From contig JANOPZ010000043.1 of assembly GCA_031422195.1 (NCBI GenBank), positions 10,626 through 74,625 of the forward strand: a DNA stretch of 64,000 nucleotides, written 5' to 3'. The DNA comes from JALOTE01 sp031422195. Lineage in GTDB: Bacteria; Pseudomonadota; Alphaproteobacteria; Rhizobiales; Rhizobiaceae. Position 1 is the first letter of the stretch, and each line of letters starts with the position of its first letter. Below, piece after piece: positions 1-9,038 of this stretch. The notes under the pieces are model-generated. The model saw only the letters and a program-made list of their open reading frames with translations. It searched no databases and was not told the origin of the DNA. The translations under genes and the position numbers were made by a program.

Positions 1-1
1 G

Positions 2-841
2 TTTGAGCATAGCAATTTGGCCCATCTGGCAGATCAATTTGATGCATTTTTGATTGATCAATTTGGGGTGTTGATTGACGGGGGCAAAGCTTATGGAGGT
101 GCAATCGCGGCCCTTCAAAAATTGCGTGCCAGCGGCAAACAAAACCTGCTCCTTTCAAACTCAGGCAAGCGTTCATTGCCAAATGAATTGCGCCTAACGA
201 AATTGGGGTTTGAACGCTGCAACTACGAGATGGTTTTAACCTCGGGCGAGGTTGCTTACCACGAATTATCGAAAAGTTTGGGTTACAGTATCACGAAGGG
301 CACATCGGTTTTTGTGATCTCACGCGACGCGGATCATTCCTGTGTTGAAGGTTTAGACATCGTCGTCACGAGCGATATTTCAGAGGCTTCGCTGATCATT
401 ATTGCGGAAAGCCAAAGTGACCGGTTTTCAGAGGGGCACTATGAAAACCTTCTTGGCAAAGCGGCGGCGGCAAACGTGCCGTGTTGGTGTACCAACCCGG
501 ATAGACACATGTTAACGCCGCAGGGCACAACATTTGGCGCGGGCTGGATTGCTGGCCTCTACGAGCAACTTGGTGGCACTGTCGTTTGGTTTGGCAAACC
601 CCATTTACCAATATATCATAAAGCGCTCGAACGCCTTTCTATCGCTCAGAAAACACCACCAAACGTGCTTTGTATCGGCGATAGTGTTGAGCATGACATC
701 GCCGGAGGGCGCGGTGCGGGTCTTAAAACAGCACTCGTGCGAACCGGAATTCACAAAGAAATGGCGCTGACTGATTTGGAAGCGCTGTTCCGTAAGTACG
801 GCGCTGTGCCTGACTATATTATACCGGCATTTGCGTTTTGA
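2..841 (+). CDS. HAD-superfamily class IIA hydrolase (TIGR01459-like), 5' end outside window
   Basis: The reading frame is open to the left edge, so the true start lies before the window; 279 codons are visible. The N-terminal motif DAFLIDQFGVLIDGG matches HAD motif I as seen in the TIGR01459 subfamily, with the nucleophile Asp just before QFGVL. The middle part (TNPDRHMLT, then WFGKPH) fits the class IIA cap and Lys motif, and CIGDSVEHDIAGG is motif III/IV with paired acidic residues. Members are phosphatases of unknown physiological substrate, related to NagD. An in-frame TTG at 17 exists, but the family usually has about ten residues more upstream. It lies about 50 bp ahead of the SDR/DhaKL genes on the same strand, so it may dephosphorylate an intermediate of that pathway; this is inference. 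Confidence 0.8.
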   Translation, partial: FEHSNLAHLADQFDAFLIDQFGVLIDGGKAYGGAIAALQKLRASGKQNLLLSNSGKRSLPNELRLTKLGFERCNYEMVLTSGEVAYHELSKSLGYSITKGTSVFVISRDADHSCVEGLDIVVTSDISEASLIIIAESQSDRFSEGHYENLLGKAAAANVPCWCTNPDRHMLTPQGTTFGAGWIAGLYEQLGGTVVWFGKPHLPIYHKALERLSIAQKTPPNVLCIGDSVEHDIAGGRGAGLKTALVRTGIHKEMALTDLEALFRKYGAVPDYIIPAFAF

Positions 842-890
842 ATTATTGAGCGCAGGGTTCAACGAGACTTAAAACAGATCGGATTAAATC

Positions 891-1658
891 ATGACTGCAT
901 CACCAATGGAAATTGATTTCAACTTTTCGATTGCTGGAAAGGTGGCCGTTGTAACAGGTGCTGCCTCAGGTATTGGCGCTGCAATCGTTGACGCATTTGC
1001 CTCCAAAGGCGCGTATGTGATTTTGCTGGACGTTAATTTAGCGGCCGCAACAACCAAAGCGCAGGCATTACCAAATGCGATGGCTATTGCCTGCGACGTT
1101 ACCAAACAAGATAGCATTGATGCCGCTGTGGCAGCTGCGGTCAAAGCCAAAGGCCGTATTGATATTCTCGTCAATTCGGCTGGCATCGTTGATTTAGCGC
1201 CCTGCGAAGACATAAGTCTTTCAAGCTGGCAGCGCACTTTAGATATTAATTTAACCGGTAGTTTTTTAATGGCGCAGGCCGTTGGCCGCCATATGATTGC
1301 GCAAAAAAGCGGAAAGATCATCAACATGGCATCGCAGGCCGGTTCCGTCGCGATCAATCAGCATGTGGCCTATTGCGCCTCCAAGTTTGCCATCATCGGC
1401 ATGAGCAAAACCATGGCGTTGGAATGGGGCCAATATGGCATTACCGTCAACACCATTTCGCCTACAGTGGTGCTTACTGAGCTTGGGCGCAAAGCATGGG
1501 CTGGCCCGGTTGGTGAAGCTTTCAAAAAAGAAATTCCAACCGGCAGATTTGCTGAGCCCGAAGAAGTAGCGGCCGCGGCAGTGTTTTTAGCCAGCAATTC
1601 AACCAATATGATCAATGGCGCAGATTTGCTGATTGACGGTGGCTTCACCGTTAAGTGA
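891..1658 (+). CDS. SDR-family oxidoreductase, probable polyol dehydrogenase
   Basis: This 255-residue classical short-chain dehydrogenase has the NAD(P)-binding motif TGAASGIG at 22-29, LVNSAG near 93-98, Ser148, and the catalytic YCASK with Tyr161 and Lys165. It should oxidise a hydroxyl to a ketone with NAD(P)+. Its place directly ahead of DhaK, DhaL and an RpiB-like isomerase resembles tetritol catabolic operons, in which an SDR such as D-threitol dehydrogenase makes the ketose that the kinase phosphorylates. Substrate specificity cannot be read from the sequence. Other options are iditol, sorbitol or gluconate-type dehydrogenases. The ATG at 891 gives the full-length domain. Confidence 0.85.
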   Translation: MTASPMEIDFNFSIAGKVAVVTGAASGIGAAIVDAFASKGAYVILLDVNLAAATTKAQALPNAMAIACDVTKQDSIDAAVAAAVKAKGRIDILVNSAGIVDLAPCEDISLSSWQRTLDINLTGSFLMAQAVGRHMIAQKSGKIINMASQAGSVAINQHVAYCASKFAIIGMSKTMALEWGQYGITVNTISPTVVLTELGRKAWAGPVGEAFKKEIPTGRFAEPEEVAAAAVFLASNSTNMINGADLLIDGGFTVK

Positions 1659-1678
1659 GTTTTCAAGGGGAAAAGACC

Positions 1679-2671
1679 ATGCAGCGATTTCTCAACAATC
1701 CAGATGATCTGGTTGATGAAACCATCAGAGGCTTTGTCAAAGCACACAAAGATATCTTGCATTTAGATGCACAAAACCACCGGGTCGCCGTTTCCAATGC
1801 CGCGCCGGTAAAAGGCAAAGTTGGCATCGTAACTGGCGGTGGGTCTGGCCATGAACCAGCGTTTATTGGTTATGTGGCAAACGGTATGGTGGATGCGGTT
1901 GCCATGGGGGAATTGTTTTCCTCCCCCACCGCCAAAAGCTTTCATGATGCAATTAAAGCCGCAAACGGCGGTGCCGGTGTCGCTGTGCTTTACGGAAATT
2001 ATGCCGGCGACAATATGAATGTAAAAATGGCGCGCAAAATGGCAGAAAGTGCGGGGATCGAAATTGCAACAGTTGTTGCCAATGATGATGTTTGTTCAGC
2101 GCCATTTGCTGAACGCGAAAAGCGCCGCGGTGTGGCTGGTGAAATCTTCATGTGGAAAATTGGCGGCGCAAAAGCAGCGCTGGGCGCATCACTGAGCGAG
2201 GTTCAAGCTGCCGCTCAAAAAGCCATTGATAATTGCCGCTCGGTTGGCGTTGGCCTTGGCCCATGCACGTTGCCAGCCGTTGGCCACCCGAATTTTCAAA
2301 TTGAACCCGGCACTATGGAAATGGGCATCGGCCACCATGGTGAACCGGGGATAGAAATTACCAAACTTAAAACTGCAAATGAAATAGCATCAGACATGGT
2401 GCATGTGGTGTTGTCTGATCCAGGCCAGCCGTCCAACGCTGAATATGCCGTGCTGGTTTCAGGGCTTGGTGCAACACCCATCAATGAGCTTTATGTTTTG
2501 TACGCCCAGATTGAAAAAGACATCGTTGCCAAGGGTTGCAGTGTTTATAAGGCCTATGTCGGAAATTATTTCACGTCGCTTGAAATGGTCGGGGCCAGCC
2601 TAACGGTAATGGCCGTTGACGAAGAGTTAAAACAGCTGCTCGCTCATGAAACCAATTGCGCCTATTTTTAG
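1679..2671 (+). CDS. dhaK: dihydroxyacetone/ketose kinase subunit DhaK
   Basis: The 330-residue protein carries the DhaK substrate loop GGGSGHEP at 53-60 and the motif GIGHHGEPG, whose His220 is the position that forms a hemiaminal with the substrate carbonyl in this family. The ATG at 1679 is preceded by AAGGGG at 8-nt spacing; a longer frame from 1655 would start inside the ribosome binding site. It is followed after 9 nt by dhaL. No DhaM phosphotransfer partner is seen here, so the pair may use ATP, or a DhaM encoded elsewhere. In tetritol pathways homologues phosphorylate erythrulose instead of dihydroxyacetone. The context (SDR, RpiB) favours a C4 or related ketose, but this is inference. 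Confidence 0.85.
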   Translation: MQRFLNNPDDLVDETIRGFVKAHKDILHLDAQNHRVAVSNAAPVKGKVGIVTGGGSGHEPAFIGYVANGMVDAVAMGELFSSPTAKSFHDAIKAANGGAGVAVLYGNYAGDNMNVKMARKMAESAGIEIATVVANDDVCSAPFAEREKRRGVAGEIFMWKIGGAKAALGASLSEVQAAAQKAIDNCRSVGVGLGPCTLPAVGHPNFQIEPGTMEMGIGHHGEPGIEITKLKTANEIASDMVHVVLSDPGQPSNAEYAVLVSGLGATPINELYVLYAQIEKDIVAKGCSVYKAYVGNYFTSLEMVGASLTVMAVDEELKQLLAHETNCAYF

Positions 2672-2680
2672 GAACTTAAC

Positions 2681-3331
2681 ATGGAAGCCCACTTTAAGAA
2701 TGCCGGTTCAGGGATAATTATCGCGTTAATAGCAGCCGAAATTGTGGCCAATAAGGCTTATCTGTCTGAAATTGATGGTAAAATTGGCGATGGCGATCAC
2801 GGCATCAATATGGCCAAGGGCTTTGGCAAGGCCGCTGATCAAATCCATGATCAAACGTCTTTCTTTGAGGGCCTACTGCTATTGTCGGATATCTTGATGA
2901 ACGAAATCGGCGGTTCCATGGGACCACTCTATGGCATGATGTTTATGGAAATGGGGGCAACAGTTAAAACTGCCGACACCATCAACGCCAAACAATTTGA
3001 AATTATGTTAAAGGCTGGCCTTGAGGGCGTAACCGGTATTGGTGGCGCAAAACTGGGCGATAAAACATTGCTGGATTGTCTAATCCCCGCAATAAATGCT
3101 TTTGCCCAAGCCATTGAAAGCGGCAAAGACTTTTCAACGGGCCTGACCGATTTGGCAAATGCCGCCGAGACGGGCCGTGACAATACCATTGATCTGATTG
3201 CTAAAATCGGACGCTCCAGCCGGCTCGGAGAGCGCTCACGGGGCGTCCTTGATGCTGGCGCAACATCGTGTTGCATCATCTTAACGACATTAGGCCGTGA
3301 AATTACCACACGCCTTGAGACCAGTGCTTAA
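2681..3331 (+). CDS. dhaL: dihydroxyacetone/ketose kinase subunit DhaL (nucleotide-binding)
   Basis: This 216-residue DhaL-domain protein has KIGDGDHGINM, whose acidic residues bind the Mg-nucleotide, then GGSMGPLYG and the glycine-rich GAKLGDKT segment. Near the C-terminus are SSRLGERSRG and LDAGATS, typical of the helical barrel that caps the nucleotide. It should complete the kinase with DhaK. The ATG at 2681 follows AGGA by a few bases. The length (about 210) is normal for a free-standing DhaL. Whether ATP or a PTS donor supplies the phosphate cannot be decided from this locus. Confidence 0.85.
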   Translation: MEAHFKNAGSGIIIALIAAEIVANKAYLSEIDGKIGDGDHGINMAKGFGKAADQIHDQTSFFEGLLLLSDILMNEIGGSMGPLYGMMFMEMGATVKTADTINAKQFEIMLKAGLEGVTGIGGAKLGDKTLLDCLIPAINAFAQAIESGKDFSTGLTDLANAAETGRDNTIDLIAKIGRSSRLGERSRGVLDAGATSCCIILTTLGREITTRLETSA

Positions 3332-3365
3332 ACACTAAAATAGAACGTAAAGGAAAGGGCATAAA

Positions 3366-3839
3366 ATGAAAGTTGCGGTGGCAGGCGATAGTGCAGGCGT
3401 GGGCTTGGCGCGGCAATTGGCTGAATATTTGTCCGCTCATGATAGCTTCACAGGCTTTTCAATCAGCGATATTTCTGTGGCTGAAGATGGCACGGAGGAA
3501 CTCTATGCCAATTTGGCCAACCGTGTCGCTGGCGGAGTGTTGGACGGTAGATTTGATCGTGCGATTTTGGTTTGCGGCACCGGCATTGGCGTTTGTATCT
3601 CGGCCAACAAAGTGCCCGGAATTCGCGCGGCGCAATGCCATGATACCTACTCTGCTGAACGCGCTGTTTTATCCAATAATGCTCAGATTTTGACAATGGG
3701 CGCGCGGGTGATTGGCGCTGAGCTGGCCAAGGCGATAGCGACCACTTTTCTATCCCATAAATTTGATGAAATGGGCCGTTCTGCACGAAATGTCTCAGCG
3801 ATAAATAATATCGATAAGGGCTATCGAGCCAAGCTATGA
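3366..3839 (+). CDS. RpiB/LacAB-family sugar-phosphate isomerase
   Basis: The 157-residue protein shows the RpiB fold signatures: an N-terminal VAVAGDSAGV segment, DRAILVCGTGIGVCISANK with Cys70 in the catalytic-base position, and SNNAQILTMGARVIG near the end. The family interconverts aldose and ketose phosphates. In erythritol and threitol catabolism, RpiB paralogues isomerise erythrulose 4-phosphate to erythrose 4-phosphate; linkage to DhaKL suggests this role more than housekeeping ribose-5-phosphate isomerase. A strong purine-rich RBS (AAAGGAAAGGG) precedes the ATG. It is the last gene of the run before a 340-nt gap. Confidence 0.82.
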   Translation: MKVAVAGDSAGVGLARQLAEYLSAHDSFTGFSISDISVAEDGTEELYANLANRVAGGVLDGRFDRAILVCGTGIGVCISANKVPGIRAAQCHDTYSAERAVLSNNAQILTMGARVIGAELAKAIATTFLSHKFDEMGRSARNVSAINNIDKGYRAKL

Positions 3840-4179
3840 GCAGCACTTTGCGGGCTGAAATTCGGGTCACCCGGCGAAAGACGAATGCCTAAACGTGAGA
3901 GATTTTTTCGAGGGCTGGTAAAGCCAATGTGTTCTGCCTTTATAAATTCTCGAGGCAGCATAAAGTGAGCTAAAAACTGGTCGAGGTGTGGCAAATTTAG
4001 CTATATCTTACAATGTATTAACGCGCCGCCATGCAAATTTAGATTTTAGTAAATACGGCGAAAGTTAGCATAGACTAATGACTGAAACTTCTTCTTGACT
4101 CCTGCTGAAAATGGCAGTCTTTACGTGTTGAGGCAGAGAATAAATCTGCTTGACCGACCTTTGGGAGGAGGTTTTTTCC
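3840..4179. other. intergenic region before importer operon 1
   Basis: About 340 nt hold no convincing gene. A short hairpin (CGGGTCACCCG near 3863-3873) follows the rpiB stop without a T-tract. A possible sigma-70-like -35 is TTGACT at 4095-4100 with a poor -10, TCTTTA, 17 nt later; this is weak. No clear operator palindrome was recognised. Confidence 0.4.
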
Positions 4180-5661
4180 ATGATGAATAAGATCGCAAAA
4201 ATGCTTTGTGCATCAGCGATGTTTACTGCCTATTCGGCAGGGACAAGCTTTGCACAAGATAAAATGTTTGAGGGCATAACCATCAATGTCCTGACGCGCC
4301 CGGGCCCGGTTATTGCTGGCCGTTTGGCCGAGCGCGGCAAAGAATTTGAAGCCATGACCGGTGCCAAAATTGTGGTTGCTGAGGTTCCATTTGCTGAAAT
4401 CTTCCAAAAGATTCAGACAGACTGGACAACCGGAACCGGCTCAATTGACGTCGGTGTATTTGCAGCAGGTTGGGGCGTTGAACTGGATGCCGCAGGCTTG
4501 TTGACCGACCTTGACCCTTTTATTGCTAAGGACACCAAGATCGATCTTGCTGACGTTGCGGGCTATTTCCGTGAGTTTGGCCAAAAAATTGGTGGCAAAA
4601 CCAAGATGCTGATGGTCGATGGCGACTTCCAGATGGTGTATTACCGTAAGGACGTTTTGGAAGCCAATGGTCAGGCAGTTCCTAAAACTTGGGATGATTA
4701 CTTGGCCGTTGCCGCTGCCATTCATGGCAAAGACATGAACGGCGATGGCGAAGCAGACTATGGTTCTTGCATATTCAAGAAGCGTAATGCCCAGTCATAT
4801 TTCGCCATTCAAACCGTGGCTGCTTCGTTCGTGCAAACCCAAGGTACAGCACAGGGCTTCCACTTTGACGGCGCAACGATGAAGCCGGTGATCAACAACG
4901 CCGCTTGGAAAAAAGCCTTCGAAATTTACAAAGAAACCGGCAAATATGGTCCGGCTGAAGAATTGAACATGGATATCGGTGATACCCGTGGCTTGTTCAA
5001 AGCAGGACGTTGCGGTCTGCTCATTGAATGGGGTGATCCAGGCCCGATGTCGATTGAAAAAGATGCGACCGCTATCAAAGACAAGCTTTATGCCATCTCG
5101 GCTTTGGGCACCAAGGAAGTGCTTGACCGCGCTACCGGTCAATTGGTTCCTGTCACCAAGGAAAACTCACCGCACTCGATCGATGGCATCAACTATGCGC
5201 CGTTTGCCGCTTTCGGTGGCTGGGCTGGTGCTATCAGTGACAAGCTTGACGACAAGAAAAAGCAAGCATCGTACGAGTTCCTTTCTTACATGAACCAAGC
5301 CGCCCAATCAAACGTGGACGTGACCTTGGGTTGGACAGGTTACAATGCTTACCGCACTTCACAGCTGACAAGCGTTGATGGCTGGGTTAAAGCTGGCTTC
5401 TCACCTGAAGCGGCTAAGAATTATCTTGACGCTATTAACGGTGCTCTAGCTAACCCTAACATGGCTTCAGACTTCAAGATCCCCGGCGCGAATGGTTATT
5501 CGTCTGTGGTTCTTGATCGTGAACTTGCGCGCTATTTAGCCAACGAGATCACTGTTGATGAAGCTCTGGCAAACATCGAAGCCGGCTGGGAAGAAATCAC
5601 CGAAGACTTTGGTCGTGATGCCCAGATTAAAGCCCAGGGCCTTGCCCTTGGTGGTGGCTAA
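4180..5661 (+). CDS. ABC transporter family 1 sugar-binding protein (importer 1)
   Basis: This periplasmic extracellular solute-binding protein of CUT1 importers is 493 residues long. It begins with a Sec signal peptide (MMNKIAKMLCASAMFTAYS, probable cleavage after SFA). The mature part shows typical family features such as ITINVLTRPGP, DVGVFAAGWG, YYRKDVLEANG and PKTWDDYLA. The ATG at 4180 is chosen because GGGAGGAGG lies 8 nt upstream; a TTG frame from 4150 would precede that RBS. It is first in an operon with two permeases and an ATPase, with a terminator-like hairpin just after it. The ligand is unknown; the genetic context suggests a polyol or short sugar. Confidence 0.88.
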   Translation: MMNKIAKMLCASAMFTAYSAGTSFAQDKMFEGITINVLTRPGPVIAGRLAERGKEFEAMTGAKIVVAEVPFAEIFQKIQTDWTTGTGSIDVGVFAAGWGVELDAAGLLTDLDPFIAKDTKIDLADVAGYFREFGQKIGGKTKMLMVDGDFQMVYYRKDVLEANGQAVPKTWDDYLAVAAAIHGKDMNGDGEADYGSCIFKKRNAQSYFAIQTVAASFVQTQGTAQGFHFDGATMKPVINNAAWKKAFEIYKETGKYGPAEELNMDIGDTRGLFKAGRCGLLIEWGDPGPMSIEKDATAIKDKLYAISALGTKEVLDRATGQLVPVTKENSPHSIDGINYAPFAAFGGWAGAISDKLDDKKKQASYEFLSYMNQAAQSNVDVTLGWTGYNAYRTSQLTSVDGWVKAGFSPEAAKNYLDAINGALANPNMASDFKIPGANGYSSVVLDRELARYLANEITVDEALANIEAGWEEITEDFGRDAQIKAQGLALGGG

Positions 5662-5676
5662 TACTTGAAAATAGCG

Positions 5677-5710
5677 CAGGGCCGAACATAATTTTCGGCC
5701 CTGTTTTTTT
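5677..5710 (+). terminator. hairpin with T-tract between binding-protein gene and permease genes
   Basis: A perfect 10-bp stem (CAGGGCCGAA / TTCGGCCCTG, loop 5687-5693) is followed by seven T residues. It sits inside the apparent operon, so it probably acts as a partial terminator or 3' mRNA stabiliser. Either would keep the binding protein in excess over the membrane subunits. Confidence 0.8.
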
Positions 5711-5733
5711 AACATTCAAGTATCGAGGTCCAC

Positions 5734-6858
5734 GTGAGAGCCGAAGCTCCAGCATATGCCGAGTCATGGGGTGAGTGGTTTGATCGCCATTCGCGGACGT
5801 ATTTTATTGCGCCCGCAGTGACATTGATTTTGATCTTCGCAATTTTCCCGACGTTTTATTCAATTGTCTTTGCCCTCAGCCGCGTGAAATTTACCGCAGA
5901 TGGTCTGAAGTTCCGCTTCGTCTGGTTTCAGAACTTCGAAAAACAATTTGCCGGCAACGAACAGGTCCATTTTTTGGGTCGGCTTGGAGAGATCAGTATT
6001 TGGGGCTGGTTGCTCATTTTAGTGGGTAGTGCGGCCACGCTATGGTGGCTTTATCGCTATGTCATACGCGAATTTTGGTGGCTAGGATTTGTTGGCCGGT
6101 TGATTTCTGCCGCGGGTTTTATGTTTGTTATTTATTTGCTGGCCTCCACGCTTCTATCGGGCAATCAATGGGGCACACTTTTAACGACGCTGTTTTACGT
6201 GATCGTTGGTTGCAGCATACAGTTCATCATCGGCACTGGCCTTGCCTTTCTGTGTTCGCAGCCCATCGCCGGGAAAAGTTTTTTTCGCGTGCTGTTCTTT
6301 ATTCCTTTGATGATCACGCCTTTGGGTGTTGGCTATGCGTTCAAAATGATCCTCGATATCACCAAGGGGCCCTTTCAGCCGTTTTGGCAATTTATTGGAT
6401 TGCAAGACTGGGCTTGGTCAACGGACGCTTGGGCAGCGCGCTGGTTTATCGTCGTCGGCGACTCGTGGCAGTGGATTCCGTTTATCTTTATTTGCATGCT
6501 CGCCGCCCTTGAAAGCGTGCCTAAAGATCATGTCGAAGCAGCCGAAGTCGATGGCGCATCCAGTGTGCAAGTGTTCCGTGAAATCATTTGGCCACAAATT
6601 GTGCCCGTAGCTGCAACTGTATTTTTGATCCGCATGATTGAGGGCTTTAAGATTGTCGATCTTCCGAACATCATGACCTCAGGTGGCCCCGGCATTGCCA
6701 CCGAGTCGATGTCGCTGCATTCGTTTTTTGTCTGGCGCGCCAATGATTATGGCCAGTCTGCGGCGGTGGCCTATCTGTTGCTGATTATGACAGTTTTGGT
6801 GTGCTCATCGTTTTTTAATTTTGTTGTCTTGAAGCAAATGCGAAAGGACAAGGCATGA
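5734..6858 (+). CDS. CUT1 ABC sugar permease (MalF-like), with extra membrane hairpin
   Basis: This inner-membrane subunit has 374 residues, clearly longer than the usual 290-310. The EAA loop that docks on the ATPase is present (VEAAEVDGASSVQVFREI). Between the first canonical membrane segment (about 24-48) and the next (about 147-173) there is an insertion with two further hydrophobic helices at roughly 89-107 and 117-140, giving about eight helices. Translation starts at GTG 5734, preceded by a CGAGGT RBS. The stop overlaps the start of the next permease (ATGA). The partner permease carries a similar insertion, see findings. Confidence 0.87.
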   Translation: MRAEAPAYAESWGEWFDRHSRTYFIAPAVTLILIFAIFPTFYSIVFALSRVKFTADGLKFRFVWFQNFEKQFAGNEQVHFLGRLGEISIWGWLLILVGSAATLWWLYRYVIREFWWLGFVGRLISAAGFMFVIYLLASTLLSGNQWGTLLTTLFYVIVGCSIQFIIGTGLAFLCSQPIAGKSFFRVLFFIPLMITPLGVGYAFKMILDITKGPFQPFWQFIGLQDWAWSTDAWAARWFIVVGDSWQWIPFIFICMLAALESVPKDHVEAAEVDGASSVQVFREIIWPQIVPVAATVFLIRMIEGFKIVDLPNIMTSGGPGIATESMSLHSFFVWRANDYGQSAAVAYLLLIMTVLVCSSFFNFVVLKQMRKDKA

Positions 6859-7931
6859 GCAGTCAATCCTTCAAACTCGAACAAAGCCGGCGCTCTTTAA
6901 TGCAGCGTTTGTTTGAGCCGCCAACGGTTGGCAAAATGTCGCCCGTTGCCAAATTGGTGGCTTATTCAATTCTGGCTTTTTGGTCAGCCTTCGTGATTTT
7001 CCCGCTATATTGGGTCGTCATTACATCTTTCAAAGACGCACAGCTGGTAAATGAGGGCCCTTACTACATCCCCTTTATTGACTTCCAGCCCACCTTAGAC
7101 GGTTGGCGTCGCCAATTTGTTGATGACGCGAGCAAAGTATTCCCGGCTTTTTTCAATTCCGTCATTATCGCTGTCGCTTCAACGGCTCTGTGCGTCGTCG
7201 TCGGTTCAATGGCAGCCTATGCTTTGGCCCGCATCCAATACAAACCGAAATTCGGAAATATTGTTTTGTTTGTTATTATGTCACTAATCGCAATCGTTGC
7301 GACTGCATACACCGGCATTCACTGGTTTTTTACAGCTTCCGTCGCCTTGGCGCTGTTTTTCTTGCTGGTAAGGGCCTTTGGAAAACATTTCAAAGGCCAG
7401 CTTGGCAATGGCGATATTTTGTTTTGGATCATCTCACAGCGCATCTTGCCACCCGTCGTCGTCGTGATCCCCGTTTACATGATGTTCCAAGCCGTTGGTA
7501 TGATTGATACACATGCCGCTCTCATTCTGGTTTATGCCGTCGCAAACCTGCCGATTGTGGTGTGGTTGATGCATGATTTTTTTGCCAATTTGCCGATTGA
7601 ACTGGAAGAATCGGCGCAAATTGATGGCGCTACCCGTTTTGGTATTTTCTGGGAAATTGTCTTGCCGCTGACACGGCCAGGGCTCGCTGCCACAACTCTG
7701 CTCACTTTGATTCTCAATTGGAATGAATATCTTTTTGCAGTGTTTCTCTCCACATCCAAAGCTCAAACCATGCCCATTATGGTGGCCGCAAAAAACGCCG
7801 GCGAGCGCGGTATCCTTTGGTGGGAAATGTGCGCCATTATTGTTGTGATGATCATTCCCGTGATCATTATGGCTATCTTTTTGCAACGATTTATCGCCCA
7901 GGGCGTGCTCAATGGTGCAGTTAAAGGTTAG
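6855..7931 (+). CDS. CUT1 ABC sugar permease (MalG-like), with extra membrane hairpin
   Basis: A 358-residue permease with the EAA motif LEESAQIDGATRFGIFWEI and the C-terminal FIAQGVLNGAVKG typical of MalG-type subunits. The family norm is about 275-300. The extra length lies at about 130-175, where two added hydrophobic stretches (about 133-152 and 154-173) interrupt the usual loop before WIISQRILPP. The start overlaps the stop of the upstream permease by 4 nt (ATGA), indicating translational coupling. It pairs with the preceding permease to form the channel of importer 1. Confidence 0.87.
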   Translation: MSSQSFKLEQSRRSLMQRLFEPPTVGKMSPVAKLVAYSILAFWSAFVIFPLYWVVITSFKDAQLVNEGPYYIPFIDFQPTLDGWRRQFVDDASKVFPAFFNSVIIAVASTALCVVVGSMAAYALARIQYKPKFGNIVLFVIMSLIAIVATAYTGIHWFFTASVALALFFLLVRAFGKHFKGQLGNGDILFWIISQRILPPVVVVIPVYMMFQAVGMIDTHAALILVYAVANLPIVVWLMHDFFANLPIELEESAQIDGATRFGIFWEIVLPLTRPGLAATTLLTLILNWNEYLFAVFLSTSKAQTMPIMVAAKNAGERGILWWEMCAIIVVMIIPVIIMAIFLQRFIAQGVLNGAVKG

Positions 7932-7937
7932 ATTGAA

Positions 7938-9008
7938 ATGAATACCCTCAAACCCGGCGTACCTGTATCTTTTGAAAAGGTGCAAAAGTCCTTTGGCAGC
8001 GTGCGCGTTCTTGAAGAATTTGATCTCGACGTGAAGCCCGGCGAGTTTCTGGTGCTGCTTGGCGCATCGGGCTCGGGTAAAACCACTGCGCTGCGTATAC
8101 TCTCGGGTCTGGAACAAGCCACTTCTGGCCGTGTTCGTATTGGCGATCGAGACGTTACAGATATATTGCCGAAATACCGCGATATTTCGATGGTATTCCA
8201 ATCTTACGCTCTTTACCCGCACAAAACTGTCGGCGAAAACATTGGTTTTCCATTGAAAGTGCGCAAGGTTAATCCGGCCGATATGGACGTGGCAATCCGT
8301 GAGGCTGCCGCACAAGTGCAGCTTGATCAATTGTTGCATCGATACCCGCGCGAATTGTCAGGCGGTCAGCGCCAGCGTGTTGCGCTTGCCCGCGCTATTA
8401 TTCGCCGTCCTTCCGTGTTTTTGATGGATGAGCCACTGTCAAACCTCGATGCTAAATTGCGCGGCCATATGCGTGCCGAACTTAAGCACATGCAGCAGGA
8501 ATTCGGCATTACCACAATCTATGTCACCCACGACCAGATCGAGGCGATGACACTGGCGCATCGCGTGGCCATTTTGGAAAAAGGGGTCTTACAACAATTG
8601 GCAACGCCTAGAGAGATTTACAACAATCCCGCAAATTTATTTGTGGCAGGCTTTATTGGTTCGCCGCCCATGAATTTTCTGAAAGGCGAGCTTAAAAACG
8701 GGTTGTTTGAAATGGCAGGCGGACGCCTCGGCACTGCCGTTAAAGCCAGTTTATCCACCGCGACGCTTGGTCTAAGGCCGGAAGACGCCAGCATTTCAAC
8801 TGCAAACAACCCGGCTTTCGAAGGCATAGTTTATACCAATGAATTGATCGGCGACCACACGCTGGTCACCGCAAATATCCATGGGCAAATGTTAACGGTT
8901 AAAGCACCCAAAGAGTTTGCGGGTGCCGCGGGCGATGCCATTGGAATAGATGCACCCGCCCATGCTGCTTATTTGTTTGATGCCAGCAACGGAACCCGGC
9001 TGCGATAA
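7938..9008 (+). CDS. CUT1 ABC transporter ATPase (UgpC/MsmK type), importer 1
   Basis: This 356-residue ATPase has Walker A GASGSGKTT, Q-loop MVFQSYALYPH, signature LSGGQRQRVALARA, Walker B VFLMDEPLSNLDAKL, and the H-loop in YVTHDQIEAMT. The C-terminal roughly 120 residues form the TOBE-type regulatory region of MalK/UgpC proteins (GLRPEDASI). It lies 6 nt after the second permease and completes importer 1. It ends 30 nt from the convergent aldolase/dehydrogenase gene. Confidence 0.92.
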   Translation: MNTLKPGVPVSFEKVQKSFGSVRVLEEFDLDVKPGEFLVLLGASGSGKTTALRILSGLEQATSGRVRIGDRDVTDILPKYRDISMVFQSYALYPHKTVGENIGFPLKVRKVNPADMDVAIREAAAQVQLDQLLHRYPRELSGGQRQRVALARAIIRRPSVFLMDEPLSNLDAKLRGHMRAELKHMQQEFGITTIYVTHDQIEAMTLAHRVAILEKGVLQQLATPREIYNNPANLFVAGFIGSPPMNFLKGELKNGLFEMAGGRLGTAVKASLSTATLGLRPEDASISTANNPAFEGIVYTNELIGDHTLVTANIHGQMLTVKAPKEFAGAAGDAIGIDAPAHAAYLFDASNGTRLR

Positions 9009-9038
9009 CAAACGGTAGAACCGAAGTTTATCGAAGCT

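Noticed and set aside
7434..8339. 301-codon leftward frame
   Set aside because: Shadow of the permease and ATPase genes, rich in His/Asn/Cys as expected of antisense translation.
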